The notes under the pieces were generated by a model. The model was not told the DNA's origin. It searched no databases and saw nothing but the letters and a program-made list of their open reading frames with translations. DNA of 64,000 bases from CAZCPB01 sp044223975. GTDB lineage: Bacteria; Planctomycetota; Phycisphaerae; Phycisphaerales; UBA1924. Below are positions 32,705 to 43,882 of the stretch, one piece after another (within the stretch, counting starts at the first letter, position 1; every line of letters starts with the position of its first letter). Both the position numbers and the translations under genes were made by a program. The stretch covers positions 62,001-126,000 of the forward strand of contig JBGALI010000006.1 of NCBI GenBank assembly GCA_044223975.1, in the 5' to 3' direction.

Positions 32705-34472
32705 TGCGGAGGTCGTGCAACTCGGCCTCGACGTGCCCGGAGTATGAACTGATCTTCGGTGATACCACAGCTTCAACGGTCTGACCGCGGGCAATGCCGT
32801 TGAGACGCGAGAGCCAGTTCCACGCGACGACCCGGAGCGGGGGACCGCTCGTGCCACGCAGCTTGAGCGAGGCGTGCTCGCCGCTGGATCCGAGCGGGGC
32901 AGGCTTGTCGACGAGCGTGGCGCCGGTGATGCGGACGCGGACGCGCGGGTTGCCCTGGCCGAAGGGGGCGAGGCGATCGAGCTGTGCCGCGGCATCGTCA
33001 GTGATCTCGTCCACTCGTGCGTCGGTGTCGACGAGCAGCGGGCGGACAAGGTCGTCGGGCGTGAGGCGGCTGTTGGCGACGCGGGTGAACGACTCGGTGA
33101 AGGCGCCGAGGTTCGCAGCGTCCAGTCGGAGGCCCGCGGCCATGTCGTGCCCGCCGTGGGAGCGGAGCAGGGCCGAGCACTCGGCGAGCGCATCGGCGAG
33201 CGCGAAGCCCTCGATGGAGCGGCCGGAGCCGTGGCATTCGCCGTCGGTCGTGCACATGAGGATGGTGGGGCGGCCGAATCGCTCGACGAGACGCGAGCAG
33301 ACGATGCCGACGACGCCGGCGTGCCAGTCCTCGTGCGCCAGAACGATGGCGCGCCGGTCGCTGGCGTGCATGCCCTGCTCTTCGACCATTGCGGCGGCAT
33401 GGAGGAAGATGCGGCGCTCGGTGGCGCGGCGTTCGTCGTTGAAGCGGCAGAGGGCGCGGGCGATTTCGGTGGCACGCGGGGCGCCCGCGGTGGTCAGGAG
33501 TTCCACCGCCTCGCGCGCGTGGCCCACGCGGCCGCAGGCGTTGAGGCGCGGGGCGAGCTTGAAGCCGACGTCGTCGCTCTCGATGTTCTCGCCGGAGAGT
33601 CCGGACGCTTCGACCAGGGCCCTGAGCCCGACCAGGGGCGAGTGCTTGATGCGGGCCAGGCCAAAGCGGGCCAGCACGCGGTTCTCGCCCACGAGCGGGA
33701 CCACGTCGGCGATGGTGCCCAGGGCGGCGAGCGCGAGCAGATCGATGAGCAGCGTCTGCAATTCCCGCGTGACGCGCCCGCCGTTGCAGGCCAGCGTGGC
33801 GATGCGCCAGGCGAGCTTGTAGGCGACCCCGGCGCCGGAGAGCTCGCCGAACGGGTAGCGCGAGCCGGGGCGGCGCGGATGCACGACGGCGAACGCGGGA
33901 GGCAGGTCGTCGTTGCTCGCGGGCGGGTTGTGGTGGTCCGTGATGATCAGGTCGATGCCGCGGTTACGGGCGGCCTGCGCGGCCGCGGTCGCGGTAATGC
34001 CGCAGTCGACGCTCACGATCACGCGGGCGCCCCCGTCGGCCAGCGTCTGGATCGCGTCGGCGGAAAGCCCGTACCCCTCGTCGATGCGGTGGGGGATGTA
34101 GGTGGTGACGGGCGCGTTCGGCTCGATCAATCGGAACGTGTGCCACAGGATGGACGTGGCGGTGATCCCGTCGACGTCGTAGTCCCCGTAGATAACCAGC
34201 GGCTCGTGGGCCCGCAGCGCGCCGAGCACGCGCTCCGCGGCGCGGTCCATATCGGGCAGAAGCGTGGGGTCGTGGAGCTGGTTGAGTGTCGGCGTCAGAA
34301 AATCGCTCGCGATCGCCTTGTCGGACAGGCCGCGGGCGGACAGGATGCGTTCGACGAGCCCGGCGCCGGGCGCGTGAACGGGGGCGCGGCACTTCCACAT
34401 GCGCGCCAAGCCCCGGGCGATAACGGCCGCTTCCGCGCGGGGTTCAGGGGTGGTGGCGACGCCTCCGTGCAT
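32700..34472 (-). CDS. recJ: single-stranded-DNA-specific exonuclease RecJ
   Basis: 590 residues, normal RecJ length. 5'-3' exonuclease for mismatch repair and RecF-pathway recombination. DHH domain: GDYDVDGITATSI (96-108), VDCGI, ITDHH (177-181), SGAGVAYKLAW, LIDLLALAALGTIADVVPL. DHHA1 domain: GHGGHD-like LRSHGGHDMAAGL. The OB-fold end carries AELHDLR. The family start is ATG at 34472; a TACGCT -10-like box lies seven bases upstream. Confidence 0.95.
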   Translation of the reverse strand: MHGGVATTPEPRAEAAVIARGLARMWKCRAPVHAPGAGLVERILSARGLSDKAIASDFLTPTLNQLHDPTLLPDMDRAAERVLGALRAHEPLVIYGDYDVDGITATSILWHTFRLIEPNAPVTTYIPHRIDEGYGLSADAIQTLADGGARVIVSVDCGITATAAAQAARNRGIDLIITDHHNPPASNDDLPPAFAVVHPRRPGSRYPFGELSGAGVAYKLAWRIATLACNGGRVTRELQTLLIDLLALAALGTIADVVPLVGENRVLARFGLARIKHSPLVGLRALVEASGLSGENIESDDVGFKLAPRLNACGRVGHAREAVELLTTAGAPRATEIARALCRFNDERRATERRIFLHAAAMVEEQGMHASDRRAIVLAHEDWHAGVVGIVCSRLVERFGRPTILMCTTDGECHGSGRSIEGFALADALAECSALLRSHGGHDMAAGLRLDAANLGAFTESFTRVANSRLTPDDLVRPLLVDTDARVDEITDDAAAQLDRLAPFGQGNPRVRVRITGATLVDKPAPLGSSGEHASLKLRGTSGPPLRVVAWNWLSRLNGIARGQTVEAVVSPKISSYSGHVEAELHDLRT

Positions 34473-34479
34473 GGGTCGC

Positions 34480-34485
34480 AGCGTA
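34480..34485 (-). promoter_or_regulatory. putative -10 box for leaderless recJ
   Basis: TACGCT on the minus strand, seven bases before the ATG. The next word, GCGACC, matches that before the HExxH gene at 48231. Confidence 0.4.
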
Positions 34486-34572
34486 CCACGGGCCTCGCGG
34501 GAAGTCGCCGCCAAAGGCTTCAATCCATGGGCCAATTCGGGTATTCTGAGGGCTTCTGCGAGGTGACGCGTG

Positions 34573-35823
34573 ATGAAATCCGCACATGCCTGGGCTGCTC
34601 TGGTTTTCGTGGCAGCGTCTGCACCGGCATTCGCGCAGGCGGGGAGGTACCGCTGGGACGAGGTACCGTTGTTCCTGTCGAGCGGGATTCGAACGGGGTA
34701 TGCGCTGAACAACTCGGGCCGCATGGTCGGGTTCCAGACCGGGCAGATCGTTTCAAACCCGCCCGTGCTTACCTTCATCAGCGCCGGATTTTCGTGGGAG
34801 GTCGGAGATCTTCGAAAGATGCAGGCGGTGGGGCCGGGTTTGGCCTGCACGGCGCTGGCGATCAGCGATTCGGGGATCGTGGTCGGGTATGCGTCCCCGG
34901 TCGCGGGGCAGAGCCGCGCTGCGATCCTGTCGGATGTCGCGGCGCCGGTCCTGATCCCGACGCTGGGAGGGACCAGCAGTTTCGCGCACGCGGTGAACGA
35001 TGCTGGAGTGGTGGTCGGCAACTCGGCGACGTCCGGCGGGACCACGCACGCCTTCCGGTGGGATGCCGCGGGCGGGGCGGTTGATCTGGGCACGCTCGGC
35101 GGCACCCAGAGCTACGCGGAAGCGATCAACAGCGCGGGGGTGATCGTGGGCAAGTCCACGATCGCGTCGGGTGTGAACCACGCGTTCATGCGCCCGCCGG
35201 CCGGTCCCATGACGGACCTCAATTCGTACCTGCCCGCCGGGGGCCCGTGGGTTTTCGGGCTGGGTGTCGATGTCAACGAGGCCGGGCTTGTCGCCGGCAA
35301 CGGCACGCTCAACGGAGTGGCGCGGGGGTTCACGTTCGACCCGTCCGACGCGATGAGCGTGCGGGAATTCCAGCCGCTGCCGGGGGAGACGACCACCCAG
35401 GTGAACCGCATCAACAACCTGGGGTGGGGCGCCGGCACTTCCACGCTCGTGGTGGGAAGGCTGGAGCAGTTTCGCGCGGCGATCTGGAAGGACGGCGTCG
35501 CCATCGACATTTCCAAGCGAGTGGTGAATCTCCCCGTTGATGTGTACGACTCGGCGGTCGACATCAACGACTCGGGCCAGGTGCTCGTGAGCGGGCCGCC
35601 GTCGGGCGCCAGCAGCGGGCAGAACTCGATCCACCGCCTGACCCCGCTGTGCGATGCGGACTTCAACGCCGACGGGTTCATGAACGGCGTGGACTTCGAC
35701 GAATTCATCGAGGCGTTCATCGCCGGGGACGCGGCCGCGGATTTCGACGAAAACACGTTCGTCAACGGCGTCGATTTCGACGGGTTCGTCGAGGCGTTCG
35801 TGTACGCGACGGGCTGCCCTTAG
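34573..35823 (+). CDS. secreted HAF-repeat protein with dockerin-like tail
   Basis: 416 residues. Signal peptide MKSAHAWAALVFVAASAPAFA. The body is made of HAF-type repeats: TLGGTSSFAHAVNDAGVVVG, TLGGTQSYAEAINSAGVIVG, VDVNEAGLVAGNGTLNGVA and AVDINDSGQVLV, which form propeller blades. The tail has two calcium-loop-like motifs, CDADFNADGFMNGVDFDEF and DFDENTFVNGVDFDGFVE, the same class as in the protein at 18826-21084. It is a surface or extracellular protein of unknown ligand. ATG at 34573 follows GAGGTG. Confidence 0.85.
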   Translation: MKSAHAWAALVFVAASAPAFAQAGRYRWDEVPLFLSSGIRTGYALNNSGRMVGFQTGQIVSNPPVLTFISAGFSWEVGDLRKMQAVGPGLACTALAISDSGIVVGYASPVAGQSRAAILSDVAAPVLIPTLGGTSSFAHAVNDAGVVVGNSATSGGTTHAFRWDAAGGAVDLGTLGGTQSYAEAINSAGVIVGKSTIASGVNHAFMRPPAGPMTDLNSYLPAGGPWVFGLGVDVNEAGLVAGNGTLNGVARGFTFDPSDAMSVREFQPLPGETTTQVNRINNLGWGAGTSTLVVGRLEQFRAAIWKDGVAIDISKRVVNLPVDVYDSAVDINDSGQVLVSGPPSGASSGQNSIHRLTPLCDADFNADGFMNGVDFDEFIEAFIAGDAAADFDENTFVNGVDFDGFVEAFVYATGCP

Positions 35824-35878
35824 GCGCAGGTACCGGTACCATCCGTGCCGCGCACGCCGCGCGGCTCGGAGGGCCCGC

Positions 35879-36502
35879 ATGGTCAAGCTCAACCGCATCT
35901 ACACCCGCACGGGCGACGACGGCACCACCGGGCTCGCGGATGGATCGCGGGTGTCCAAGGACGACCTGCGCGTCGAGTGCTACGGGACGGTCGACGAGGC
36001 CAACGCGGCGGTGGGATTGGCGCACGTTGCGTGCCTGCGCGGCGTGGCCGCGGCGGGCGGCCTGCCCGCCGACGAGCGGCTGGCAGAGATCGGCCGGGTG
36101 CTGGCCCGGGTACAGAACGAGCTTTTCGACGCAGGGGCCGACCTGGCAACCCCGATCGTCGCGGCAGAGAAGCCCGGGTCCCGCCTGCGCCTGACCTCCG
36201 CACAGACCGAGCGGCTCGAGCACGACATTGACGGATTCAACGAACGATTGGCACCTTTGACGAGCTTCGTGCTCCCCGGGGGGAGTGAAGCGTCCGCGGC
36301 ACTGCATCTGGCCCGGACAATCGTCCGGCGGGCAGAGCGGCTGGCGGTGCAATTGATCGCGAAGGATCCCCAAGGAAGCAGCGCGGAGGCAGTGAGGTAT
36401 CTCAACCGGCTGAGCGATCTCCTCTTTGTGCTCGCCCGTGCCGCCAACCGCGACGGGGCGCAAGATGTGCTCTGGGTCCCCGGGGCGACGCGCGGCGGGT
36501 GA
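35879..36502 (+). CDS. cob(I)alamin adenosyltransferase, PduO type
   Basis: 207 residues. It transfers the adenosyl group of ATP to cob(I)alamin, making adenosylcobalamin. TRTGDDGTTGLADGSRVSKD (9-28) is the ATP-binding N-terminus; YGTVDEANAAVG, FDAGADLATP, VLPGGSEASAALHLARTIVRRAER and AVRYLNRLSDLLFVLAR are the PduO signatures, with Arg/Asn contacts for ATP conserved. No cobalamin riboswitch is apparent upstream. Confidence 0.93.
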   Translation: MVKLNRIYTRTGDDGTTGLADGSRVSKDDLRVECYGTVDEANAAVGLAHVACLRGVAAAGGLPADERLAEIGRVLARVQNELFDAGADLATPIVAAEKPGSRLRLTSAQTERLEHDIDGFNERLAPLTSFVLPGGSEASAALHLARTIVRRAERLAVQLIAKDPQGSSAEAVRYLNRLSDLLFVLARAANRDGAQDVLWVPGATRGG

Positions 36503-36532
36503 CGGCGCAGGCCCCCGTGAGGGGGTGTCCCG

Positions 36533-38062
36533 ATGCCGCGCCTTGCTTCGGCTATCCTGAAGCGAGCCAAGGACCCGATCCTGGACGCCGATCCGGACGG
36601 CGATACGGGCCTGAAGACTCTCATGCGCGACCGATCTCGCCCACATCACGCGACGCCGAGCGGTCCGTTCACGTCCGACTTCCGGCACGAGTTCGAGGCC
36701 GAGACCAGCCACCTCCTGCGCGAGCGGTTTCTGTGGTTCAACGCGCTGGTGGGCGGGCTGTGGCTGGTGATGCTGGGGCTGGGCGTGTACGGCCTGGTCC
36801 GCGACCTGGCGATCGACGGTCCTGGACTGGGATGGGGGACGTGGGACCCTCAGCGCCTCCAGACTGTCTTCGGCGATCCAATCTTCGAGATCGTCGCGGT
36901 GGTGGCGTACGTCGCGTGCTTCCTGGCCGTGAAGCGCGGCAGGGTTGGCGACAGCGACCTGCTGCGGCTGACGTACTGGCTGGTCGTCATCGACGGCAGC
37001 CTCCGGATCATCATGCACGCGCTAGGGATCTCCGGCGGCGCCGGGCTGTGGGGCGTCGCGTTCGCGCACGTTCTGGCCTGCGTGTTCCTGCCGTGGAGCC
37101 CGCGCCAGGCGGTCGGACCGATCCTCCCGCTGCTCGCCCTGTCGGCCGCGGCAACGGCGCTGGGGCGCGACGCGTGGCTGACCAAGCTCGTGTGGATCGC
37201 GATGAGCCCCATGGCGGGCGCGCCCGGGTTCCTGATCGCGTACCTCAAGCACTCGCGACGGATGGAGGAGTACAAGACCCGCTTCCTGCAGCGGCGGTAC
37301 GGCGAGCTGCGGCGGGAACTGGTGGATGCGCGGCGGATCCACGAGGCGCTCTTCCCCGCGCCGCGCACGACCGGGCCGGTGCACTTCACGTACCAGTACG
37401 AGCCGATGCGCCAGATCGGCGGCGATTATCTGTACGCGAGCTACCGGGCGGGGCCGGCGGGCAAGCCCGATCACGCGCGCCTGAGCGTGGTGGTGATGGA
37501 CGTGACCGGGCACGGGATCCCCGCCGCGTTGACGGTGAACCGGCTGCACGGGGAGCTTGAGCGCGTGTTCGCCGAGAACCCCGAGGTGGGGCCCGGCGAG
37601 GTGCTCAAGCTGCTGAACCGGTACGTGCACCTGACGCTGGCCTCGCACTCGGTGTACGTCACGGCGTTGTGCGTGCGGGTGGATTGCGAAACGTGCGAGC
37701 TGGAGTACGCCAGCGGCGGGCACCCTCCGGCGTTCCTGCGGGCGGTGGACGGGACGATCCACGAGCTGTCCTCGACGGCGTTCGTGCTGGGCGCGTGCGC
37801 GGATGTGGACTTCCAGTCCGACCCCGCCAAGCTGCGCATGACGCCCGGGGACTGCCTGATCGCGTACACCGACGGAGCGATCGAGGCCCGCGATGTGAAG
37901 GGCCGCATGCTGGGTGTGCAGGGGCTCTCGAGGCTGATCGCCAGCCACACGCCCGCGCCGGGGGCGGGCTGGAGCGACACGCTGCTGCGGGCGGTCGATG
38001 CCCATCGGTACGGACCGCCGGCGGACGACACGCTGATGATCGAGATTTCAAGGCCGGTGTGA
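36533..38062 (+). CDS. membrane SpoIIE/RsbU-type serine phosphatase
   Basis: 509 residues. Residues about 65-225 hold six hydrophobic segments (FNALVGGLWLVMLGLGVYGL, FEIVAVVAYVACFLAV, LLPLLALSAAATAL). A linker helix (YGELRRELVDARRIHEALFP) leads to the PP2C-like domain: IGGDYLYAS, VVVMDVTGHGIPAALTV (metal Asp), ASGGHPPAFL, DCLIAYTDGAIEA and PPADDTLMIEI. Such proteins reverse anti-anti-sigma phosphorylation in general-stress partner switching. Start ATG 36533 after GAGGGGG; an internal ATG at 36623 is possible. Confidence 0.88.
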   Translation: MPRLASAILKRAKDPILDADPDGDTGLKTLMRDRSRPHHATPSGPFTSDFRHEFEAETSHLLRERFLWFNALVGGLWLVMLGLGVYGLVRDLAIDGPGLGWGTWDPQRLQTVFGDPIFEIVAVVAYVACFLAVKRGRVGDSDLLRLTYWLVVIDGSLRIIMHALGISGGAGLWGVAFAHVLACVFLPWSPRQAVGPILPLLALSAAATALGRDAWLTKLVWIAMSPMAGAPGFLIAYLKHSRRMEEYKTRFLQRRYGELRRELVDARRIHEALFPAPRTTGPVHFTYQYEPMRQIGGDYLYASYRAGPAGKPDHARLSVVVMDVTGHGIPAALTVNRLHGELERVFAENPEVGPGEVLKLLNRYVHLTLASHSVYVTALCVRVDCETCELEYASGGHPPAFLRAVDGTIHELSSTAFVLGACADVDFQSDPAKLRMTPGDCLIAYTDGAIEARDVKGRMLGVQGLSRLIASHTPAPGAGWSDTLLRAVDAHRYGPPADDTLMIEISRPV

Positions 38063-38125
38063 GAACGGTGCCACCGGCTCGCGCGCCCCTGATCGTTCGG
38101 GCGGTTCAAGCGTTGATCTGGGAGG

Positions 38126-38131
38126 TACACT
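38126..38131 (+). promoter_or_regulatory. putative -10 box for leaderless zinc-ribbon gene
   Basis: TACACT, six bases before the GTG at 38138. Confidence 0.35.
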
Positions 38132-38137
38132 GGCGGG

Positions 38138-38713
38138 GTGTTCAGCCGTCAGACCATGCTGAGGTGGTGTCCCATCGCGCTGGTCGCGGCCTTGGTTGCA
38201 TTCCATATGGCCGGGTATTTCGCGGGCGAGTCCAACACCGGGTTTGACCTGTGGACATTCATTCTCGGCGGTATGGCAGGGTGCATCGTTTGCTTCGCGC
38301 TGGAGAGCCCGGTCTTTGTGGTGATCGGTTTCTCCAGGCTGCTTCGCGGCCGCACGCCACCGTGCGAAGATCCGAACGCGCCGCGATGTTCGGCCTGCGG
38401 CTATTCAACGGTGGGCCTGCACGGAACCACATGCCCAGAGTGCGGAGCGTCGCCGGTTGTTCCATTGTCGGAGCGACGTCGGAGTGGATCGGTGGCGGCG
38501 CGACTCCTGTTCGTAACCGTTGTGGGGAGCACCGTGGGAGCCTTTGGCGCGATGGCGTTGCTGGCCGTTGACTACGCGATATTCTGTCGCGAGGCGTACA
38601 CACACTACGAATCGGGGAAGACTGGGCAGTTCATGCGAAGGCGATCGTGGCCTTGTGAACACTCAAGCTTCGTGCAGGAAGAGCGGGAAGGACCGGTATT
38701 CAACACCGGCTAA
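38138..38713 (+). CDS. membrane protein with Cys4 zinc ribbon
   Basis: 191 residues. Hydrophobic segments at about 10-28, 33-70 and 120-145 (LLFVTVVGSTVGAFGAMALLAV) surround a zinc ribbon RCSACGYSTVGLHGTTCPECG (about 87-107). This CGYxxxGL..CPECG pattern recurs in two neighbours (40414 and 40953) and is common in small planctomycete membrane proteins. No function is known. GTG at 38138 may be the start of a leaderless mRNA; ATG at 38156 is an alternative. Confidence 0.7.
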   Translation: MFSRQTMLRWCPIALVAALVAFHMAGYFAGESNTGFDLWTFILGGMAGCIVCFALESPVFVVIGFSRLLRGRTPPCEDPNAPRCSACGYSTVGLHGTTCPECGASPVVPLSERRRSGSVAARLLFVTVVGSTVGAFGAMALLAVDYAIFCREAYTHYESGKTGQFMRRRSWPCEHSSFVQEEREGPVFNTG

Positions 38714-38813
38714 TGGCGCGGACCGCATGACCACGCCGAGTTCGACGGCCGCGCGGAAGCAGATGCGCCGCTCCTACCATCGCCCCACGACCTTTCGGTC
38801 GAGGAGGATTGCG

Positions 38814-40331
<1,518 letters not shown>

Positions 40332-40401
40332 GCGGAGGCCCGGTGTGTCGCGGGGGCGGCGATCCCAGAGTGCGGGGGGGGCGTGCCTACCACACATCCG
40401 G

Positions 40402-40407
40402 TAGATT
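40402..40407 (+). promoter_or_regulatory. putative -10 box for leaderless zinc-ribbon gene
   Basis: TAGATT, six bases before the ATG at 40414; no ribosome site. Confidence 0.4.
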
Positions 40408-40413
40408 GCAGTC

Positions 40414-40842
40414 ATGCAGGGCGGGCCCTATTGCAAGAAGTGCGGCTTCGACATGGCGGGGCTCAAGCTGCCGGTGGTGCAGTGTCCTGAGTGCGGGGAC
40501 AAGAGCCCGTTGCTTCCGACATCCGTTCAGACCCGTGGACGGCTTCTCGTTCGCACGTACGCCATCATGCTCCTGCCTACCGCGGCGCTGCTCGGCGTGA
40601 TCGCCCTTCTCGGCGCGGGTTCGAGGTGGGACATGATGATCGTGATGGTGTACGTTGTGGCCGGACCGCTCCTTGCGTTGGTCTCGTGTATTCTCGGGAT
40701 CGTGTACGGCCTTCGTGCGACGCACCACGCCGACCGACGGCGGTTTCGCGGGGCTCTCGGTGCGGCAGTCATCACAAGCGTGCTTGCTGATGCGATGTTG
40801 ATTCTCTGCGGTATCTTCCTGCTGCCGTGGAGCGGCAGGTAG
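40414..40842 (+). CDS. small zinc-ribbon membrane protein
   Basis: 142 residues. It begins YCKKCGFDMAGLKLPVVQCPECG, a Cys4 zinc ribbon at residues about 7-29, then three hydrophobic segments (about 52-70, 75-98 and 118-138). This N-terminal ribbon/membrane-helix arrangement is a common planctomycete protein type. No function assigned. It is downstream of asnS with an 82-base gap. Confidence 0.7.
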   Translation: MQGGPYCKKCGFDMAGLKLPVVQCPECGDKSPLLPTSVQTRGRLLVRTYAIMLLPTAALLGVIALLGAGSRWDMMIVMVYVVAGPLLALVSCILGIVYGLRATHHADRRRFRGALGAAVITSVLADAMLILCGIFLLPWSGR

Positions 40843-40952
40843 GGGATGGCCCCGGCGGGCGCAGTGTGCCGGAGTGCGGGGCAACGGCGTGCGCGTGAAG
40901 AGCAATGCCGCACCGCTGGAGCCGCGGCGTTTCAGGACGGAGCCCGGTGATT

Positions 40953-41549
40953 TCACAGCCGGGGGGAACGCCCCGGCGTTGCCCCAACTCGCCTTCGTCC
41001 AGATTTCACTGCCACTCGTTCATCACCGGCTCCGTCCCTCCCACACTCCGGACACCGCCCGCTCTTGAGCCCCGTCAACTCATACCCGCACCCGCGGCAT
41101 CTATTCCCCGTCATCCACGCCCGCACCCGGCGCGCCCGCCAATCGCACGCCGCCGCGCCGAGCCCAAAGAGCAGCGCCGGGATCCACGCGGGCGTCCTCC
41201 CGTACCAGTGCGTGTAGGGTGTGCCGTCTAGCCGGGTTTCGAGCTCCCAGATCGCCCAGCGCGAGCCCCCCGAGAGAGTTGGCGGCCACAGAATCACCGG
41301 CGCCCCGGGGTCGGGCAAGATCTGAACGCCGGGCGCGTACTGGTCGAAGTTGTCCACCGCGATCAGCCCGGAAGCAAAGCAAACCTGGAACGGCCGCACG
41401 ATATCAAACCCCACGCGGACGTACCGATGCCGGCTCCACGCTCCGACCGCGAACGTGGCGATGCACAGTACCGCGAGCGCGCACGCGCCCAGCCGCCACC
41501 GCGCGACCGCGCCGAACACCCTCGCTTTCAAGCGCCGGAATGACTCCAT
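40953..41549 (-). CDS. membrane protein with C-terminal zinc ribbon
   Basis: 198 residues. One hydrophobic segment near the N-terminus (LGACALAVLCIATFAVGAW), a beta-rich extracytoplasmic middle (VQILPDPGAPVILWPPTL, GGSRWAIWELETRLDG), a second hydrophobic segment (WIPALLFGLGAAACDW) and a Cys4 ribbon RCRGCGYELTGLKSGRCPEC near the C-terminus. Same class as 38138 and 40414. The ATG at 41549 has CATACT six bases upstream and no ribosome site. Confidence 0.65.
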   Translation of the reverse strand: MESFRRLKARVFGAVARWRLGACALAVLCIATFAVGAWSRHRYVRVGFDIVRPFQVCFASGLIAVDNFDQYAPGVQILPDPGAPVILWPPTLSGGSRWAIWELETRLDGTPYTHWYGRTPAWIPALLFGLGAAACDWRARRVRAWMTGNRCRGCGYELTGLKSGRCPECGRDGAGDERVAVKSGRRRVGATPGRSPRL

Positions 41550-41674
41550 GAACCAAGTATGACGCGCCCGAAAGCTGCCCGTTCCCACAATCTCACCCCT
41601 CGCGCGAGCCCTGCATCCTTCTTCCGCTCGGGTATGCTGCGCTCTCACCCGCACCTCTCTCAACGAGGGATCCC

Positions 41675-43855
41675 ATGTCGAACACCACCTCGAACACGCC
41701 CCGCTCGCTCACGTTGGCCTTGGTCGCCGCATGCGGTCTCGCGGCAACCCTCGGTGCCGCGCCGCTTGGCGAGCACGTCCCTGCGCAGCACTCCGCGCGC
41801 CCCGAATCCACTTCCAACTCCGTCGATGCGCCCGCCGCCATCGCACCCTCCGCGCCCGCCCCTGGCCCTGAAACCAAGGCCGCGCGCGATGCCCGCATGA
41901 AGTGGTGGCGCGATGCCCGCTTTGGCATGTTCATCCACTGGGGCCTCTACTCCGTCCCCGCCGGCGTGTGGAAGGACAAGAACGACCACGGCGAGTGGAT
42001 CATGAACACCGGGCATATCCCGGTCGAGGAATACGAGAAGTTCAAGGACAAGTTCAACCCGGTGAAATTTAGCGCCGACACGATCGCCAGAACCGCCAAG
42101 GACGCGGGCATGGGCTACATCGTGATCACCAGCAAGCACCACGACGGGTTTGCGCTCTTTGACTCCAAGGTCTCCGACTACGACGTGATGGCCACGCCCT
42201 TCAAGCGCGACATCATGAAGGAGCTTGCCGCGGCGTGCCAGAAGCAGGGCGTGAAGATGTGCTGGTACCACTCCATCATGGACTGGCATCACCCCGACTA
42301 CACGCCGCGGCGCGAGTGGGAGACCCGCCCGACGACCGGCGCGGACTTTGACCGCTACGTCACGTACATGAAGGGCCAGCTCAAGGAACTGCTCACGAAC
42401 TACGGCCCCATCGGCCTGATCTGGTTCGACGGGCAGTGGGAGGGCACGTGGAACAACGACCGCGGGCGCGATCTCGACACGTTCGTCCGGGGCCTGCAGC
42501 CTGACATCATCATCAACAGCCGCGTCGGCAAGGGCGGCGGGCCGTGGGGTCTCGACGACCGCGGCCAGATGCTGGGCGACTACGGCACCCCGGAGCAGGA
42601 AATCCCCGAGCACGTCATCCGTGACGTCGATTGGGAAACCTGCATGACGATGAACGACCACTGGGGCTACTGCGCGGCAGACCACAACTTCAAGACCACC
42701 GAGGACCTGATCCGCAAACTGGCGGACATCGCCAGCAAGGGCGGCAATTTTCTTCTGAACATCGGGCCGACCGCCGAGGGCGAGATCCCGCCCGAAAGCG
42801 TCAAGCGCCTGGCCGAGATCGGCGCGTGGATGAAGGTCAACGGCGACGCGATCCACGGCACGCAGGCCAGCCCGTTCGATGCGCTCCCCGCGTGGGGACG
42901 AGTCACGCAGAAGTCGATCGAGGGCGGCAAGACGCGGCTCTACCTGCACGTGTTCGAGTGGCCCAAGAGCGGCGAGCTTGTGCTGGGCGGAATCCTCAAC
43001 GAGCCAGCGGGCGGCTTCCTCCTCGCGGACCGCTCGACCGGCGTCCTGAACGCCTCGCGTCGCGACGACGCGATCGTCATCAAGCTCCCTGCCCAGGCCC
43101 CCGACACGATCGACAGCGTGATCGCCCTGGACATCAAGGGAAAGCCTGACGTCACGACGCCCCCGGTCATCTCCGCCGACACGGACATCTTCGTCGACAC
43201 GCTGGACGTGGCGATCAAGACCGACCGCGAGCGCACCGAGCTGCGCTACTCGATCGACGGGCGTGACCCTCGCCCCGATTCACCCCTGGCGGCAGGGCCG
43301 GTAAAGCTCACGCAGACGGCGACCGTCAAGGCCCGCGCCTTCCGCGACGGCAAGGCCGTGAGCCCCGTCGCGGGGCAGGAATTCAAGAAGGTTCCGGTGC
43401 GTCACGCGGCAAAGGTCCCCGAGTACCCCGCGGGGCTGAAGTTCGAGTCGTTCGAAGGGCGCATCAAGTCCGTAAAGGAACTGGCCGCGATGAAGCCGGT
43501 TTCGAGCGGGAGGTGCGATGGCTTTGACATCTCGAAGCGCAGTGCCCAGCACGACTTTGCCTTCCGCTTCACTGGGTTTGTCCGAATCCCCGCGACGGGC
43601 GTCTACCGGTTCTCCACCAGCTCCGACGACGGAAGCGCCCTGTGGATCGGCGACACGCTCGTGGTCGACAACGACACGCCGCACAGCCTCCTCGAGAAGT
43701 CCGGCGTCGTGGCGCTCGAGGCCGGGCTCCATCCCATCCGCGTGGAGTATTTCGAGAACACGGGCGGGTTTGATCTGAAGGTGCTCTGGTCCGGTCCCGG
43801 GCTTAAGAAGCAGGAGATCCCGGCCGCGGCACTGGTCAGCGAGCTTGCGAAGTAA
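41675..43855 (+). CDS. secreted GH29 alpha-L-fucosidase with CHB_HEX-like and PA14 domains
   Basis: 726 residues. Signal peptide (LTLALVAACGLAATLGAAP). GH29 barrel about 65-480: KWWRDARFGMFIHWGLYSVP, TSKHHDGFALFDSK, GLIWFDGQWEG with nucleophile Asp252, SKGGNFLLNIGPTAEGEIP. Then a chitobiase/hexosaminidase C-terminal-like domain (RTELRYSIDGRDPRPDSP), then a PA14 domain (FRFTGFVRIPATGVYRF, SSDDGSALWIGD, GLHPIRVEYFENTGG). It probably removes fucose from algal or mucin-type polysaccharides. ATG after GAGGGATCCC. Confidence 0.92.
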   Translation: MSNTTSNTPRSLTLALVAACGLAATLGAAPLGEHVPAQHSARPESTSNSVDAPAAIAPSAPAPGPETKAARDARMKWWRDARFGMFIHWGLYSVPAGVWKDKNDHGEWIMNTGHIPVEEYEKFKDKFNPVKFSADTIARTAKDAGMGYIVITSKHHDGFALFDSKVSDYDVMATPFKRDIMKELAAACQKQGVKMCWYHSIMDWHHPDYTPRREWETRPTTGADFDRYVTYMKGQLKELLTNYGPIGLIWFDGQWEGTWNNDRGRDLDTFVRGLQPDIIINSRVGKGGGPWGLDDRGQMLGDYGTPEQEIPEHVIRDVDWETCMTMNDHWGYCAADHNFKTTEDLIRKLADIASKGGNFLLNIGPTAEGEIPPESVKRLAEIGAWMKVNGDAIHGTQASPFDALPAWGRVTQKSIEGGKTRLYLHVFEWPKSGELVLGGILNEPAGGFLLADRSTGVLNASRRDDAIVIKLPAQAPDTIDSVIALDIKGKPDVTTPPVISADTDIFVDTLDVAIKTDRERTELRYSIDGRDPRPDSPLAAGPVKLTQTATVKARAFRDGKAVSPVAGQEFKKVPVRHAAKVPEYPAGLKFESFEGRIKSVKELAAMKPVSSGRCDGFDISKRSAQHDFAFRFTGFVRIPATGVYRFSTSSDDGSALWIGDTLVVDNDTPHSLLEKSGVVALEAGLHPIRVEYFENTGGFDLKVLWSGPGLKKQEIPAAALVSELAK

Positions 43856-43882
43856 AGATCGGTCGGGAAGCAGGCGTCCGAT

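Noticed and set aside
30362..33475. A 1037-codon open frame on the minus strand
   Set aside because: It runs through rpsG, the GNAT and phosphoesterase genes and recJ in other frames, with Arg/Pro/Ser-rich nonsense composition.
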